Source: Burkholderiales bacterium
GTDB lineage: Bacteria; Pseudomonadota; Gammaproteobacteria; Burkholderiales; Ga0077523
NCBI GenBank assembly: GCA_022843925.1
Contig: JALHMS010000004.1
Coordinates: 49,086-113,085, forward strand
Length of the DNA: 64,000 nt
Reading direction: 5' to 3'
Part shown: in pieces, positions 8,268-20,800 of the stretch
Position numbering within the stretch: the first letter of the stretch is position 1
Layout of the letters: each line of letters opens with the position of its first letter
Notes under the pieces: model-generated
Seen by the model: only the letters and a program-made list of their open reading frames with translations
Told to the model about the DNA's origin: nothing
Databases searched by the model: none
Position numbers and translations under genes: made by a program

Positions 8268-9233
8268 ATGCGGCTCTTCCGGGGCATTCCGGCGCAGGCG
8301 GACACGCCCATCGCGCTCACCATCGGCAACTTCGACGGCGTCCATGCCGGCCACCAGGCCATGGTCGCCCGGCTGACGGCCGCAGCGCGGTCGCTCGGGC
8401 TGCCGGCTGCGGTGATGACGTTCGAACCGCATCCCCGCGAGTTCTTCGCGCCGGCCGATGCGCCGGCCCGGCTCACGTCCCTGCGCGACAAGATCGCCCG
8501 CCTGACGGAGCTGGGTGTGGACCGGGTCTACGTGTGCCGTTTCGATCGGAACTTCGCCGCGCAGTCGCCCGAGATCTTCATCGAGCAGGGTCTTGTCCGC
8601 GGGCTCGGTGTGCGCTGGCTGCTCGTGGGCGACGACTTCCGGTTCGGTGCCGGTCGCGCCGGGGATGTCGCCCGGCTCCAGCGGGATGGTCCACCGCTCG
8701 GCATGACCGTCGAGGCCATGCACACCGTCGTGGTCGACGGCGTCCGCGCCTCCAGCACCGCGGTCCGGCAGGCGCTCCGGCAGGGCGATCTCGGCGCTGC
8801 GGCGGCCCTGCTCGGGCGGCCCTATTCGATCACCGGTCGCATCGTGGGGGGCGACCGCATCGGACGGGAGCTCGGTTTCCCCACCGCCAACGTGCGGATG
8901 CGCTTCGAGCGTCCACCGCTCGACGGCATCTTCGCCGTGCTCGTGCACGGTATCGGCACCACGCCTCTCGTCGGCGCGGCCAGCCTCGGCGTGCGACCCA
9001 CGGTCACCGACGCCGGCCGACCCACGCTCGAGGTCTTCCTCCTCGATTTCGACGGCGACGTCTACGGCCGTGCCGTCCGCGTGGACTTCCTGCATCGCTT
9101 GCGCGGGGAGGAGAAGTACGACACCTTGGCGGCCCTGCGCGCGCAGATCGCCCTCGACGTGCAGGCCACCCGCGCGTTCTTCGCCGCGCCGCCCGTGCAA
9201 CCCGCGAACCCATCCGTCTCACTGCCCTCCTGA
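8268..9233 (+). CDS. ribF: Bifunctional riboflavin kinase / FAD synthetase
   Basis: A 321-residue enzyme that phosphorylates riboflavin to FMN and adenylylates FMN to FAD. The N-terminal nucleotidyltransferase domain shows GNFDGVHAGHQ near residue 20 and the conserved TFEPHPREFF; the C-terminal flavokinase domain shows GRELGFPTANV and the closing LRGEEKYDTLAALRAQIALDV. The ATG at 8268 gives the canonical N-terminus; the frame stays open upstream only through REP sequence. It leads ribF-ileS-lspA-ispH, a common proteobacterial order, with 9 bp to ileS. Confidence 0.95.
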   Translation: MRLFRGIPAQADTPIALTIGNFDGVHAGHQAMVARLTAAARSLGLPAAVMTFEPHPREFFAPADAPARLTSLRDKIARLTELGVDRVYVCRFDRNFAAQSPEIFIEQGLVRGLGVRWLLVGDDFRFGAGRAGDVARLQRDGPPLGMTVEAMHTVVVDGVRASSTAVRQALRQGDLGAAAALLGRPYSITGRIVGGDRIGRELGFPTANVRMRFERPPLDGIFAVLVHGIGTTPLVGAASLGVRPTVTDAGRPTLEVFLLDFDGDVYGRAVRVDFLHRLRGEEKYDTLAALRAQIALDVQATRAFFAAPPVQPANPSVSLPS

Positions 9234-9242
9234 ACCTATTCC

Positions 9243-12009
<2,767 letters not shown>

Positions 12010-12023
<14 letters not shown>

Positions 12024-12531
12024 ATCCGCACGCTGGTTCGCGCTCGCGGTGGTGGTTGCGGTGCTGGACCAGTGGACGAAGCACGTCGTGCAGCAGCACC
12101 TCGTGTACGGCGACTCGATCCGCGTCACCGGATTCTTCGATCTGGTGCTCGTGTTCAATCCCGGGGCGGCGTTCAGTTTCCTGTCGTCGGCGTCGGGTTG
12201 GCAGCGCGAGCTGTTCATCGGTATCGCGCTCGCGGCATCGATCTTCATGGCGACGTTGATCGTGCGTCACCGGACGCGGCTGCTGTTCGGGTTCGCGTTG
12301 GGCATGATCCTCGGCGGCGCGATCGGCAACGTCATCGATCGCTGGATGCTGGGCGCCGTCGTCGACTTCCTGCACTTCCACGTGGCCGGGTACTACTGGC
12401 CGGCTTTCAACCTCGCGGACTCCGCCATCACCTGCGGCGCGGTCCTGCTCGTATGGGACAGCTTCCAGGATCAGCGCGCGCGTTCCGCGTCGCGGGAACC
12501 GGCAGCCCCCCCACCGGGAGAAGCTCCATGA
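12010..12531 (+). CDS. lspA: Lipoprotein signal peptidase
   Basis: A 173-residue inner-membrane aspartyl protease that cleaves signal peptides from diacylglyceryl-prolipoproteins. Four transmembrane helices are visible, and the conserved blocks are [29 protein letters not shown] and FNLADSAI; the Asp residues of the last two are the expected catalytic pair. The GTG at 12010 gives the usual N-terminus just before the first helix and overlaps ileS by 14 nt. Its stop overlaps the ispH ATG in an ATGA. There is no fkpB gene between lspA and ispH, unlike in several gammaproteobacteria. Confidence 0.93.
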
Positions 12532-13454
12532 AGGTACTGCTCGCCAACCCCCGCGGCTTCTGCGCCGGCGTCGATCGCGCGATCGAGATCGTCGAGAGGG
12601 CGATCCAGCGCCACGGCGCGCCGATCTACGTGCGGCACGAGGTCGTCCACAATCGTTTCGTCGTGGACGATCTCCGTGCGAAGGGTGCCGTCTTCGTGGA
12701 TCAGTTGTCGGAGGTGCCGACCGGCGCCACCGTCATCTTCAGCGCCCACGGCGTATCGCAGGAGGTGCGGCGCGACGCCGAGCAGCGTGGCCTGCGTGTC
12801 TTCGATGCCACGTGCCCGCTCGTGACCAAGGTCCACGTGGAAGTGACTCGCATGCGGGAGCAGGGGCGAGAGATCGTGATGATCGGCCATCGCGGGCATC
12901 CCGAGGTCGAGGGGACCATGGGCCAGTCCGACGGCGGCATCCATCTGGTGGAGACCCCCGGGGACGTCGACCATCTCGTGGTGAGCGATGCTTCGAAGCT
13001 GGCGTTCGTCACCCAGACGACGCTTTCGGTGGACGATGCGCGCGCCGTGATCGATGCGTTGCGCCAGCGGTTCCCGGACATCGTCGGGCCCCGCAAGGAC
13101 GACATCTGCTATGCGACGCAGAACCGGCAGGACGCCGTGAAGGTGCTGGCGGCCCAGGTGGAGGTCGTGATCGTCGTGGGTTCGCCGAACAGCTCGAACT
13201 CGAACCGGTTGCGCGAGGTGGCGGAACTCGCCGGCGTGCCCGCATACATGATCGACCGCGCCGAGGATCTCGATGCGGCTTGGGTCATCGGCAAGGCCAC
13301 TGTCGGTGTCACCGCCGGGGCTTCGGCTCCCGAAGTGCTGGTGAGGGCCGTGCTGTCTCGGCTCTCCGAACTCGGCGCGACATCGGTTTCCGACCTGCCG
13401 GGCGTCCCCGAGGACGTCACCTTCCCGCTCCCGAAGGCGCTCGCGACCACCTGA
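12528..13454 (+). CDS. ispH: 4-Hydroxy-3-methylbut-2-enyl diphosphate reductase
   Basis: A 308-residue iron-sulfur enzyme making IPP and DMAPP in the last step of the MEP isoprenoid pathway. The three cluster Cys are in [14 protein letters not shown] (residue ~12), DATCPLV (~96) and ICYATQNRQ (~197); the [18 protein letters not shown] and PNSSNSNRL motifs are intact. A GGGAGAAG ribosome-binding site precedes the ATG inside lspA. It is last in the ribF operon and converges on pilY1. Confidence 0.97.
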   Translation: MKVLLANPRGFCAGVDRAIEIVERAIQRHGAPIYVRHEVVHNRFVVDDLRAKGAVFVDQLSEVPTGATVIFSAHGVSQEVRRDAEQRGLRVFDATCPLVTKVHVEVTRMREQGREIVMIGHRGHPEVEGTMGQSDGGIHLVETPGDVDHLVVSDASKLAFVTQTTLSVDDARAVIDALRQRFPDIVGPRKDDICYATQNRQDAVKVLAAQVEVVIVVGSPNSSNSNRLREVAELAGVPAYMIDRAEDLDAAWVIGKATVGVTAGASAPEVLVRAVLSRLSELGATSVSDLPGVPEDVTFPLPKALATT

Positions 13455-13484
13455 CGCCGGCTCCCCCGAGAGGGCGCCGGCGTC
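13453..13484. terminator. Candidate hairpin terminator between ispH and pilY1
   Basis: GACGCCGGC (13453-13461) pairs perfectly with GCCGGCGTC (13476-13484), with possible extra C/G pairs inside the loop. It begins at the ispH stop and lies 22 bp from the end of the convergent pilY1. No T-tract follows on either strand, so its action as a terminator is inferred from position. Confidence 0.5.
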
Positions 13485-13506
13485 ACGGCTCCGGAATGCG
13501 GCCGGC

Positions 13507-16500
13507 TCAGGGGTCGATGCTGTCCGGGATATCCCGCCACGACAGCCGGCGCCCGGTGGTCGTCGCGGTGTTCGCGGGCGGTGTGACCTTCACGGTGGTG
13601 GCGCTGGAACTGCGGACGAGTCCGACGATCTGGCCCGAGGTGAGGCGGATGAGCACCACGCGGCTCGACAGGAAGTTGCCCATCTTCGCGCCGCCGTTGG
13701 TCGCACCCGGCACCCTGCCGCCGTTCGCGAAATCGAGGTAGTAGATCCAGCTGCTGCCGCCGGGATTGCACGGGTCCGTGCCGTTCGGAACGTTCGTCGT
13801 GAAGGTGATGACGCCGCCCGACAGCACCGGATTCGTCGAGACGCGCTCCCCGGTTTCCGGGAGGTCCAGCACCCATCCGTACTTGTCGCGGAAATCGACG
13901 GGGCTCGACGTGATGGTGATCGCGTCCGCCGACTTGGTGGCCGTCTGGGTCACCAGCGCCGACCGCGACGTGATGAGCGGGGTGGTCGCGGAGGTGTGGG
14001 TCACTTCGTCCCGCAGGGCGTAGAAGCTCATGCGCCGGCGGGCGAGCGTGTTCTCGGGGGAGTTGCCGATGACGTCGGTGTCGCCCAGGTACTGACCCGT
14101 GCCGATGAAGATGACGCGCTTGCCCTGAACCTCACCCAACTCGGGCTCCACCGTGATGGGCTGGGCGTCCCCGGTGGCGGTCTTCAGCTCCGCGACCTTC
14201 GCGACGCGCCAGTTGGCCATGTCGGGGTCGGAGATGTCGAAGCGCCACATGTTCCCGAGCAGGTCACCGCCGTACAGCGCTTCGGTGGTCGCGTCGGTAT
14301 CGGGTCGACGGGCGAATGCCGACAGGTGGGCAAGTCCGCTCGGTGCCGCCGCCGTGCCGACGCCGGTGCTGAGCGTCCGGATGACGCGGCCGTCCGCGGG
14401 ATCGAGGATGAAGACGCGTCCGACGCCGTCGCCGCCGCTGGAGCCGGTGCCGGTCCCGTTGTTGTACCCCGAGGTGACCGCCACCACCCAGCCCGCCGCA
14501 CGCGTCTTCACGATGACGGGCTTGCCGAAGCTGTAGCCGACGTTCGGGCGCACCGTGGCGTCGTCGATGTCGGTCGCCGCACTCGGGAACTCCCACAGGA
14601 CCTTGGACGCGAGAGTCACCTCGGAGGTGATCGACGGGTTCGTGACGTCGAGCGCGTAGTAGCCGAAGCCGCCCTTGCGCAAGCCGCCGACGAGGATCGT
14701 CCGCCAGTCCGGCGACCCCGGCGTCGAGAGATCATTGCCGTACGTGTAGGTCATGTCGATGTCGCCCACCGTCGGTGTGCCGTCGACGTAGTACAGGTGC
14801 CGGAAGCTGAGCCGGTCGGAGAGATTGCGCAGGTTCGAGAACACGTGGCGCGGCACGTACCCCCAGAGTTCCTCGCCGGTGTTGACATCGAACGCGTGCA
14901 GCATGCCGTCGTTGGCGCCCTGGTAGACCACGCCGCGACGGGCACCGGCCCCCTCGGTCATGGATCGCCTGAACTCCAGATACCCCGGGTCGAAGTAGTT
15001 GAACTTGGGTGCGCGTACCACGACCGGTTCACCGTTCACGATGTCTCCGAGAATGGAGATGTCGTCCGGGATGCGGTTGTTGGGGAAAACGTACTTGCCG
15101 TTGCTCGTGACGTAGTTGCCGCTGCCGTCCAGGCTCGGACGCGGACCGCGTGAGCGGAACTTCTCGACCTCGCGCGAACGCTCGCCCCGGAGGAATTCCA
15201 GCACCTGGGAATCGACGGACGTCACGCCGCTCACTGTCGATGTCAGCATGGCCTGCATGCTCGACGGGAGGCTGGACCACTGCAGGGGAATGCCGCTGGC
15301 GCCGTCGTAGGTGGCGATGACCCGGTCGGCCTGCGGACGCACGGCAAGCTGCTTCTGCGGGGACGGGTTCCAGATCGCAGCCGTGCTGGGTGTCCCGGTG
15401 GTCGGATCGATCTCGTACTTGTTGATGTCGCCCGACCACGGACCGGAGTTGTAGCTGGAGGCGTACGAGTAGTTGTCGCCCGGCACGATGTTCGGGTTGG
15501 CCACCGCCACCGCCGCACCGGACCCGCCCTTCGCCCCGACGCTGTTCACGATGTCGATGACACCCACGCGGGTCTCCTCCGGCGAACTGGCCGAGAGCAT
15601 CAGGCCGCGTCCGTTGATCGTCGCGTGCCACAGTTCGTCGATGGCGGCGGGATGCCGCTGCTTGTAGCCGGTGCCCGACCTCACCGCCGGCCACGTGAAG
15701 GTGTTCAAGTACGGATTCGTGTTGTAGGCGACGAGGGTGGGGTCGTCCGTCCTGCCGAATATCTCGCCCTGAACGCCGAGGCCCAGCGCGTACGTGTTCA
15801 TGTGCAGGAAGTCGTTGCGGTCGGCGTCCGGTGCGGTGTCGTACTTGTTGAGGGGCACCTGGCGCGCGGTGAGGTCCGCCCGCAGGTTGGTGGAGTAGAA
15901 GTGCATCGCGATATCGGCCAGCGTGTTCGCCTCCGCGTCGACGAAAGGCGCCGCCGGTGTGACGGATACGGCGGGGAGCGGCGTCGACGGTGGCAGCGGG
16001 ATCGTGCCCGGCGGCGTCGCATCGGTGTAGTTCAGCAGCGTGTTCTCGGGGTCGTACGGGATCGTGAACCGGTTCGTCGCCGACGCGTCCGCGTTGGCGT
16101 AGTCGGAAGCGGGCCCTTCGGTGCTCGCGAAGCCGTCCGTGATCACGAACGCGGCGTTGAACTGGCAGGACGCGTTGATCGGCGCATCGGAGCCTGTCCG
16201 CCGGAACTGGTTGCCGGCGTACTCGAGCGCCCGGCGGGTAGGCGTCCCGCCCGAGCCCTTCACGCGATACAGGTCGTTCAGCAGACGCTTCGCATTCGAT
16301 GTGTCCGATCCGCTGTCGAAGTCGCGCATCGTGACGTTCGTGAGGTTGTTGAAGACGAACTGCCCTGCGCGCAGGCCGTTCAGCTGGTCGAACGCGAGAC
16401 CCAGAGCGCCATTCAGCATCATGTGGCGCTTGCGGTAGAACGCGAACCAGTTGGCGAAGTTGGTCATCTCCTCCTGGTAGGTGCAGGTCGTGCCCACGCA

Positions 16501-17676
16501 GTCGGTTCGGGTCGCGGACTTCGCGTAGCTCGTGACCGAGGGCCGGATCTCCACGCGGCGGAGGCGTTCCCTGCCGGCGGTCGCCGAGGGACCGTGGGCC
16601 TCGTCGGCGGCGAGTGCGCCGGTGTCGGAGGACGCAACCCAGTAGGTCGCCGGATGGTAGGCCAGTTGCGCGTCGATGCGCCTCGGCATTCCGCCGGACA
16701 CACCGACAGCGATGATGGCGCTCGCTGCGTTGCCGGTGATGCCGTAGCTGCCGGCCATGTGGCAGTACGAGGCATCCTGCGTCGCGGCGTCCGCGACGAT
16801 GCAGCGATCGGTCGTGACGGTGGGGTCGCTGGTCCACGCACCACAGCTGCCGCCCGACTCCGTGCAGATCCGGTATCGCGCACCGGCCGGAAGGATCATT
16901 CCGGAATAGAAGATGAAGGTCCGGTTGCCGGCAGCGGAATCGCCGGGCTGGGCCACGTCGGTGGTCAGATCGATCGTCGTCGGCGATCCGCTCGTGGGAT
17001 AGACGGGGTGACTGCGCACCGTGCTCCAGGAGCCACCGGTGTTGTCGTAGGCCACCGGTGTCGTGGTGGTCGTCCCGTTGTTGTAGGGACGCCAGGGGTC
17101 GTAGTTGATCCCGGGGTTGTAGTACTGCGCGTTGTACAGGTGGCTTCGGAAGTAGGCGAACTCCCGGGTGGGCGGGATCGCGAAGTGGTCGTGGGAGGAG
17201 TCTGCGTAGACGCGGCTGTCGCAGCTCGCGCCGCACTGGCCGTTCGGGAACAGGTACACGTACTTCTTCCAGAACGCGCTCGCGTTGCCGCCGAAGTTGA
17301 AATTCAGCGGGCCCCTGGGCGGCGTGGTGTTGAAGAAGCCGTTGGCGCCCAGGGCCGGTGCGGTGGGACCCCCGCCCTGCCAGACATCTGCCGTGCTGCT
17401 CGCACCGAAGCCGAAGAACGACCGCGAGAGGGTGTTCCACCAGGCGGCGCCGTCGTTCGACGAGAGGCCGCGCGTCGGCAGGAACTCCCCGTCCATGGAC
17501 CCCGAGTCGTCGACCACGATGATCATGTTCGGCTTGGCGCGACCCTTCGTTGCCATCGGGATGTCGCCGATGTCAGTGGTGGCCCAGGCGCTGGGGAGGC
17601 ACTCGACGAGCAGCAGGCACTGCACGACTGCGTAGGCAAGTGTCCGCTGCTTCCAGGAATGGTTTGACGCGCTCAT
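13507..17676 (-). CDS. pilY1: PilY1-type pilus-tip adhesin, downstream copy
   Basis: A 1389-residue secreted protein. The start at 17676 is chosen because it gives a signal peptide (LAYAVVQCLLLVECLPSAWA) behind an AGAGGACGG ribosome-binding site; the frame runs 42 codons further up without homology. A von Willebrand A region carries the MIDAS motif DDSGSM near residue 55, which binds a divalent ion. The C-terminal half is the PilY1 beta-propeller (YQGANDGMLHAFDVNTGEELWGYVP, GGDLLGNMWRFDI). PilY1 proteins cap type IV pili, promote extension and act in adhesion and surface sensing. This is the last gene of the minor pilin operon and a paralogue of the gene at 17883-22142, from which it is separated by 206 bp. 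Confidence 0.92.
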   Translation of the reverse strand: MSASNHSWKQRTLAYAVVQCLLLVECLPSAWATTDIGDIPMATKGRAKPNMIIVVDDSGSMDGEFLPTRGLSSNDGAAWWNTLSRSFFGFGASSTADVWQGGGPTAPALGANGFFNTTPPRGPLNFNFGGNASAFWKKYVYLFPNGQCGASCDSRVYADSSHDHFAIPPTREFAYFRSHLYNAQYYNPGINYDPWRPYNNGTTTTTPVAYDNTGGSWSTVRSHPVYPTSGSPTTIDLTTDVAQPGDSAAGNRTFIFYSGMILPAGARYRICTESGGSCGAWTSDPTVTTDRCIVADAATQDASYCHMAGSYGITGNAASAIIAVGVSGGMPRRIDAQLAYHPATYWVASSDTGALAADEAHGPSATAGRERLRRVEIRPSVTSYAKSATRTDCVGTTCTYQEEMTNFANWFAFYRKRHMMLNGALGLAFDQLNGLRAGQFVFNNLTNVTMRDFDSGSDTSNAKRLLNDLYRVKGSGGTPTRRALEYAGNQFRRTGSDAPINASCQFNAAFVITDGFASTEGPASDYANADASATNRFTIPYDPENTLLNYTDATPPGTIPLPPSTPLPAVSVTPAAPFVDAEANTLADIAMHFYSTNLRADLTARQVPLNKYDTAPDADRNDFLHMNTYALGLGVQGEIFGRTDDPTLVAYNTNPYLNTFTWPAVRSGTGYKQRHPAAIDELWHATINGRGLMLSASSPEETRVGVIDIVNSVGAKGGSGAAVAVANPNIVPGDNYSYASSYNSGPWSGDINKYEIDPTTGTPSTAAIWNPSPQKQLAVRPQADRVIATYDGASGIPLQWSSLPSSMQAMLTSTVSGVTSVDSQVLEFLRGERSREVEKFRSRGPRPSLDGSGNYVTSNGKYVFPNNRIPDDISILGDIVNGEPVVVRAPKFNYFDPGYLEFRRSMTEGAGARRGVVYQGANDGMLHAFDVNTGEELWGYVPRHVFSNLRNLSDRLSFRHLYYVDGTPTVGDIDMTYTYGNDLSTPGSPDWRTILVGGLRKGGFGYYALDVTNPSITSEVTLASKVLWEFPSAATDIDDATVRPNVGYSFGKPVIVKTRAAGWVVAVTSGYNNGTGTGSSGGDGVGRVFILDPADGRVIRTLSTGVGTAAAPSGLAHLSAFARRPDTDATTEALYGGDLLGNMWRFDISDPDMANWRVAKVAELKTATGDAQPITVEPELGEVQGKRVIFIGTGQYLGDTDVIGNSPENTLARRRMSFYALRDEVTHTSATTPLITSRSALVTQTATKSADAITITSSPVDFRDKYGWVLDLPETGERVSTNPVLSGGVITFTTNVPNGTDPCNPGGSSWIYYLDFANGGRVPGATNGGAKMGNFLSSRVVLIRLTSGQIVGLVRSSSATTVKVTPPANTATTTGRRLSWRDIPDSIDP

Positions 17677-17882
17677 CTTGTTCCGTCCTCTTAGATCATC
17701 CGGCGCGTGCTGCCGCCGACGGGCCTCTGCCCGCCGTGCTGCAGTCCTGCCGATGGGGCCGGGTCTGCCCGCCCGCTCATTCACTTCGCGGAGGCGCGGC
17801 AATCCCTCATGGCTTTATCGGTGCCTAAGTGGAGATCTTTATGGCTGGTCGATGAGTGTCTCGAAATTCCCTCCGATTCGGA
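17677..17882 (-). other. 206-bp spacer between the tandem pilY1 genes
   Basis: Most joints in this operon are tight, so this gap stands out. On the minus strand it holds an AT-richer stretch (CAGCCATAAAGATCTCC, then CACCGATAAAGCCATG) followed by a GC-rich 100 nt with several short inverted repeats. It could hold a second promoter or a leader RNA for the downstream pilY1. I could not match it to a known riboswitch class. Confidence 0.35.
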
Positions 17883-20800
17883 TCATCGCGGCGGATCGGT
17901 GTCGTCGGGGACTTCGCGCCAGGAGAGTCTGCGTCCCGTGCGCACGCCTTCGTTCACTGGGGGGGTCAGCTTGATCTGACCGGGATCGCCGGCGGCGCCG
18001 CCCCCCGAAGTTCTCACCAGACCCACGATGCCGTCGCGCACGCGAACCAGCACTGCACGACTGGAGAGAAAGGTCCCGAGCCTCGTGCCTGCATAGCTGG
18101 CGCCACGCACCAGGCCGCCCGTGGTGAAGTCGAGGAAATAGGCCCAACTGCTTCCGCCCGGGGCACAGGCATCGCTGGCATCGGGGATGTTGGTGATGAA
18201 GGTGATGACGCCGCCCGAGAGCACCGGGTTTGCGACGATGCGTTCCCCTGCCTCGGGCAGATCCACGAACCAGCCATCCTGGCTGCGGAAGTCGACCGGA
18301 CTGCTCGTGACCGTGACGCTGGTGCCCGACCGCTCTGCAGTCTGCTGCACGAGTTGCCTCCTGGTCGGAGCGGGGATGGCTGGCGTGGTAACGGAACCGG
18401 TGTCGCCCTTGTCGCGCAGCGCGTACATCGTCATCGTCCGCCGGATGACCTCCAACTGATCGCTGGTGCTCGCCGGCCCCGGGACATCGCTGTCCCCGAG
18501 ATACCGGCCCGTGCCGATGTAGACGACGCGGTTGCCGAGAATGGAGCCGAGCTCCGGCTCCGAGGTCACGGGCTGCACGGCACCGCCGGCAGTGCGAAGC
18601 TCGGCGAGCTTGGCCACCTTCCAGTCGGAAACCGCCGTGCCCGACAGGTCGAAGCGCCATACGTTGCCGAGCAGGTCGCCGCCATAGGCCGCCTCGATGG
18701 TCGCATCGATGTTCGGGCGTCTCGCAAATGCCGCGATGTGCGCGAGGCCCGCCGGGCGATCGGGCTCTCCGGCCTCGGTGTCCAACTGGGCGATCACCTG
18801 GCCGGTGGCCGCGTTCAGCACGAAAAGGCGACCGCGCCCGTCGCCGCCGGTCGAGCGGGTGCCGCGACCGTTGTTGTAACCCGACGTCACGAGGACCACC
18901 CAGCCGGCGGCCCGTGTCTTCACGATCAGCGGCTTGCCGTAGCTGTAACCGATGTTCCGGACATCCACGACCACGGGATCGCTGGGTGTGAAGCGGCTCG
19001 GGAACTCCCAGAGGACGCGTTCCGCCACCGCCGTTTCACTGGCACGGGTGCCCTCGGTCACGTTGAGCGCGAAGTAGCCGGTGCCGCCCTTGCCGAGTCC
19101 GCTCACGAGGAGCGTGTTCCAGTTCGGCTCGCCCGGGTTGTCGGCATCGAAGCTGCCGGTGCGGGCGAAGTCGACATCGCCCGTGGTCGGTGTGCCGTCG
19201 ACGTAGTACTGATGCCGGAAGGCCGATCGGTCCGAGAGGTTCTTCAGGCGGGGCATCACCAGGCTCGGCACGTAGGCCCACTGTTCCTGCCCTGTCACCA
19301 GGTCGAATGCGTGCAGCATGCCGTCGTTGGCGCCCTGATAGAGCACACCGGCGCGGGTGGCGACCCGGTCCCGGAACGCCTGGTAGCCGGGGTCGAAATA
19401 GTTGAAACGCGGGCTGCGCACGACGACGGGCTCCGCATTCACGATGTCGCCCAGGACTGCGATGTCCGCCGGCACCCGTCCTCTCGGGTACTGGTATCCC
19501 GAGCGGGTCACGATGAAGTTGCCGGAGGCGTCACGCAGAGGACGCGGACCGCGGGACCGGAACCGGCTCACCTCGAGGGCTCGATTGCCGCGCAGGAATT
19601 CGAGCACCTGGGGGTCCGTCGACGTCACCCCGTTGATCGTCGACGTCAGGTAGGACTGCTGCTCCGAGGACAGCGCATTCCACTGGAAGGGGACGCCGAA
19701 GGTGGAGCCACCGACGCCGCGCGCGCCCGCAGAGGCGTCGTTGTAGGTCACGATGACGCGTTGATCCGGCGGCGTGACGGCGAGGATCCTCTGTGGCGAA
19801 GGTGTCCAGAGCGCCGTGCTGGAGGGTTCCCCGGTGTTCGGGTCGATCTCGAACTTGTTGATGTCACCCGACCAGGCGCCGCTGTTGTACGACGACGCGT
19901 ACGAGAAGTTGTCGCCCGGCGTGACGTTGGGATTCGCGACAGAGACCGCCGCGCCGGCACCGCCTTTCGCCCCCACGTTGTTCACGATGTCGACGATGCC
20001 CTGCCGAGTTTCCTCGGGGGAATTGGCGAGGAGCATCCTGCCCCGGCCATTCACCGTGGCATGCCACAGTTCGTCGATGTTCCTTGGCGAGGTCACGTAG
20101 CCGGTGCCGTACCGGACGTTCGGCCACGCGGAGATGAGGTAGGGGTTGGCGTTCGCCGCGATCTGCGCGGCGGTGTCACTGCGGCCGAAGATCTCGCCCA
20201 GCACCCCGAGCGTGAGCGCGAAGGTGTTCATGTGCAGCTGGTCGTTCCGATCGGCGTCGGGGCCGTCGTCGTTGATGTTCACCGGAACCCGGCGGTTGTC
20301 GGGCGCGGTTGTGGGAAGGAGACGGTTGTAGAAATGCATGGCGATATCCGCCAGCGTGTCCGCCTCGTCATCGACGAACGGGGCAGAGGGCGCCACCGAC
20401 ACCGCAGGCAGCTCGCCAGGTGGCCGCGGCAGGACGCCATCGGGTTCGTAGTTGAGGTTCCGATCCGACGACAGATACGGGGTCGTGAAGCGGTTGGTGG
20501 ACTCGGCGTCGGCGTTGCCGACACTTCCCGGGATGAGGTCCGTCTTCGCGAAGCCGTCCGTGATGACGAGGGCTGCGTTGTACTGGCACTCGTACAGTAA
20601 AGGGTCGGTGGTACTGCCGCTGCGCCGGAACTGCAGGCCGGTCTTGTAGAGCGCCGGGCGCGTCGGAGTGCCGCCGGAGCCCTTGATCTGGTAGAGCGCA
20701 TGCAGGAGGCGCCGCTTGTTCGCGTTGTCGGCGTTCGCCTCGAAGTCGTACATCGTCACGTCCGTGATGGACGTGAAGGGATAGGCACCCGCCCGGAGGC

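Noticed and set aside
17677-17882. c-di-GMP (GEMM) riboswitch before pilY1
   Set aside because: GEMM elements precede pilY1-like genes in some bacteria, so I looked; the conserved core and the tetraloop receptor are not present here.
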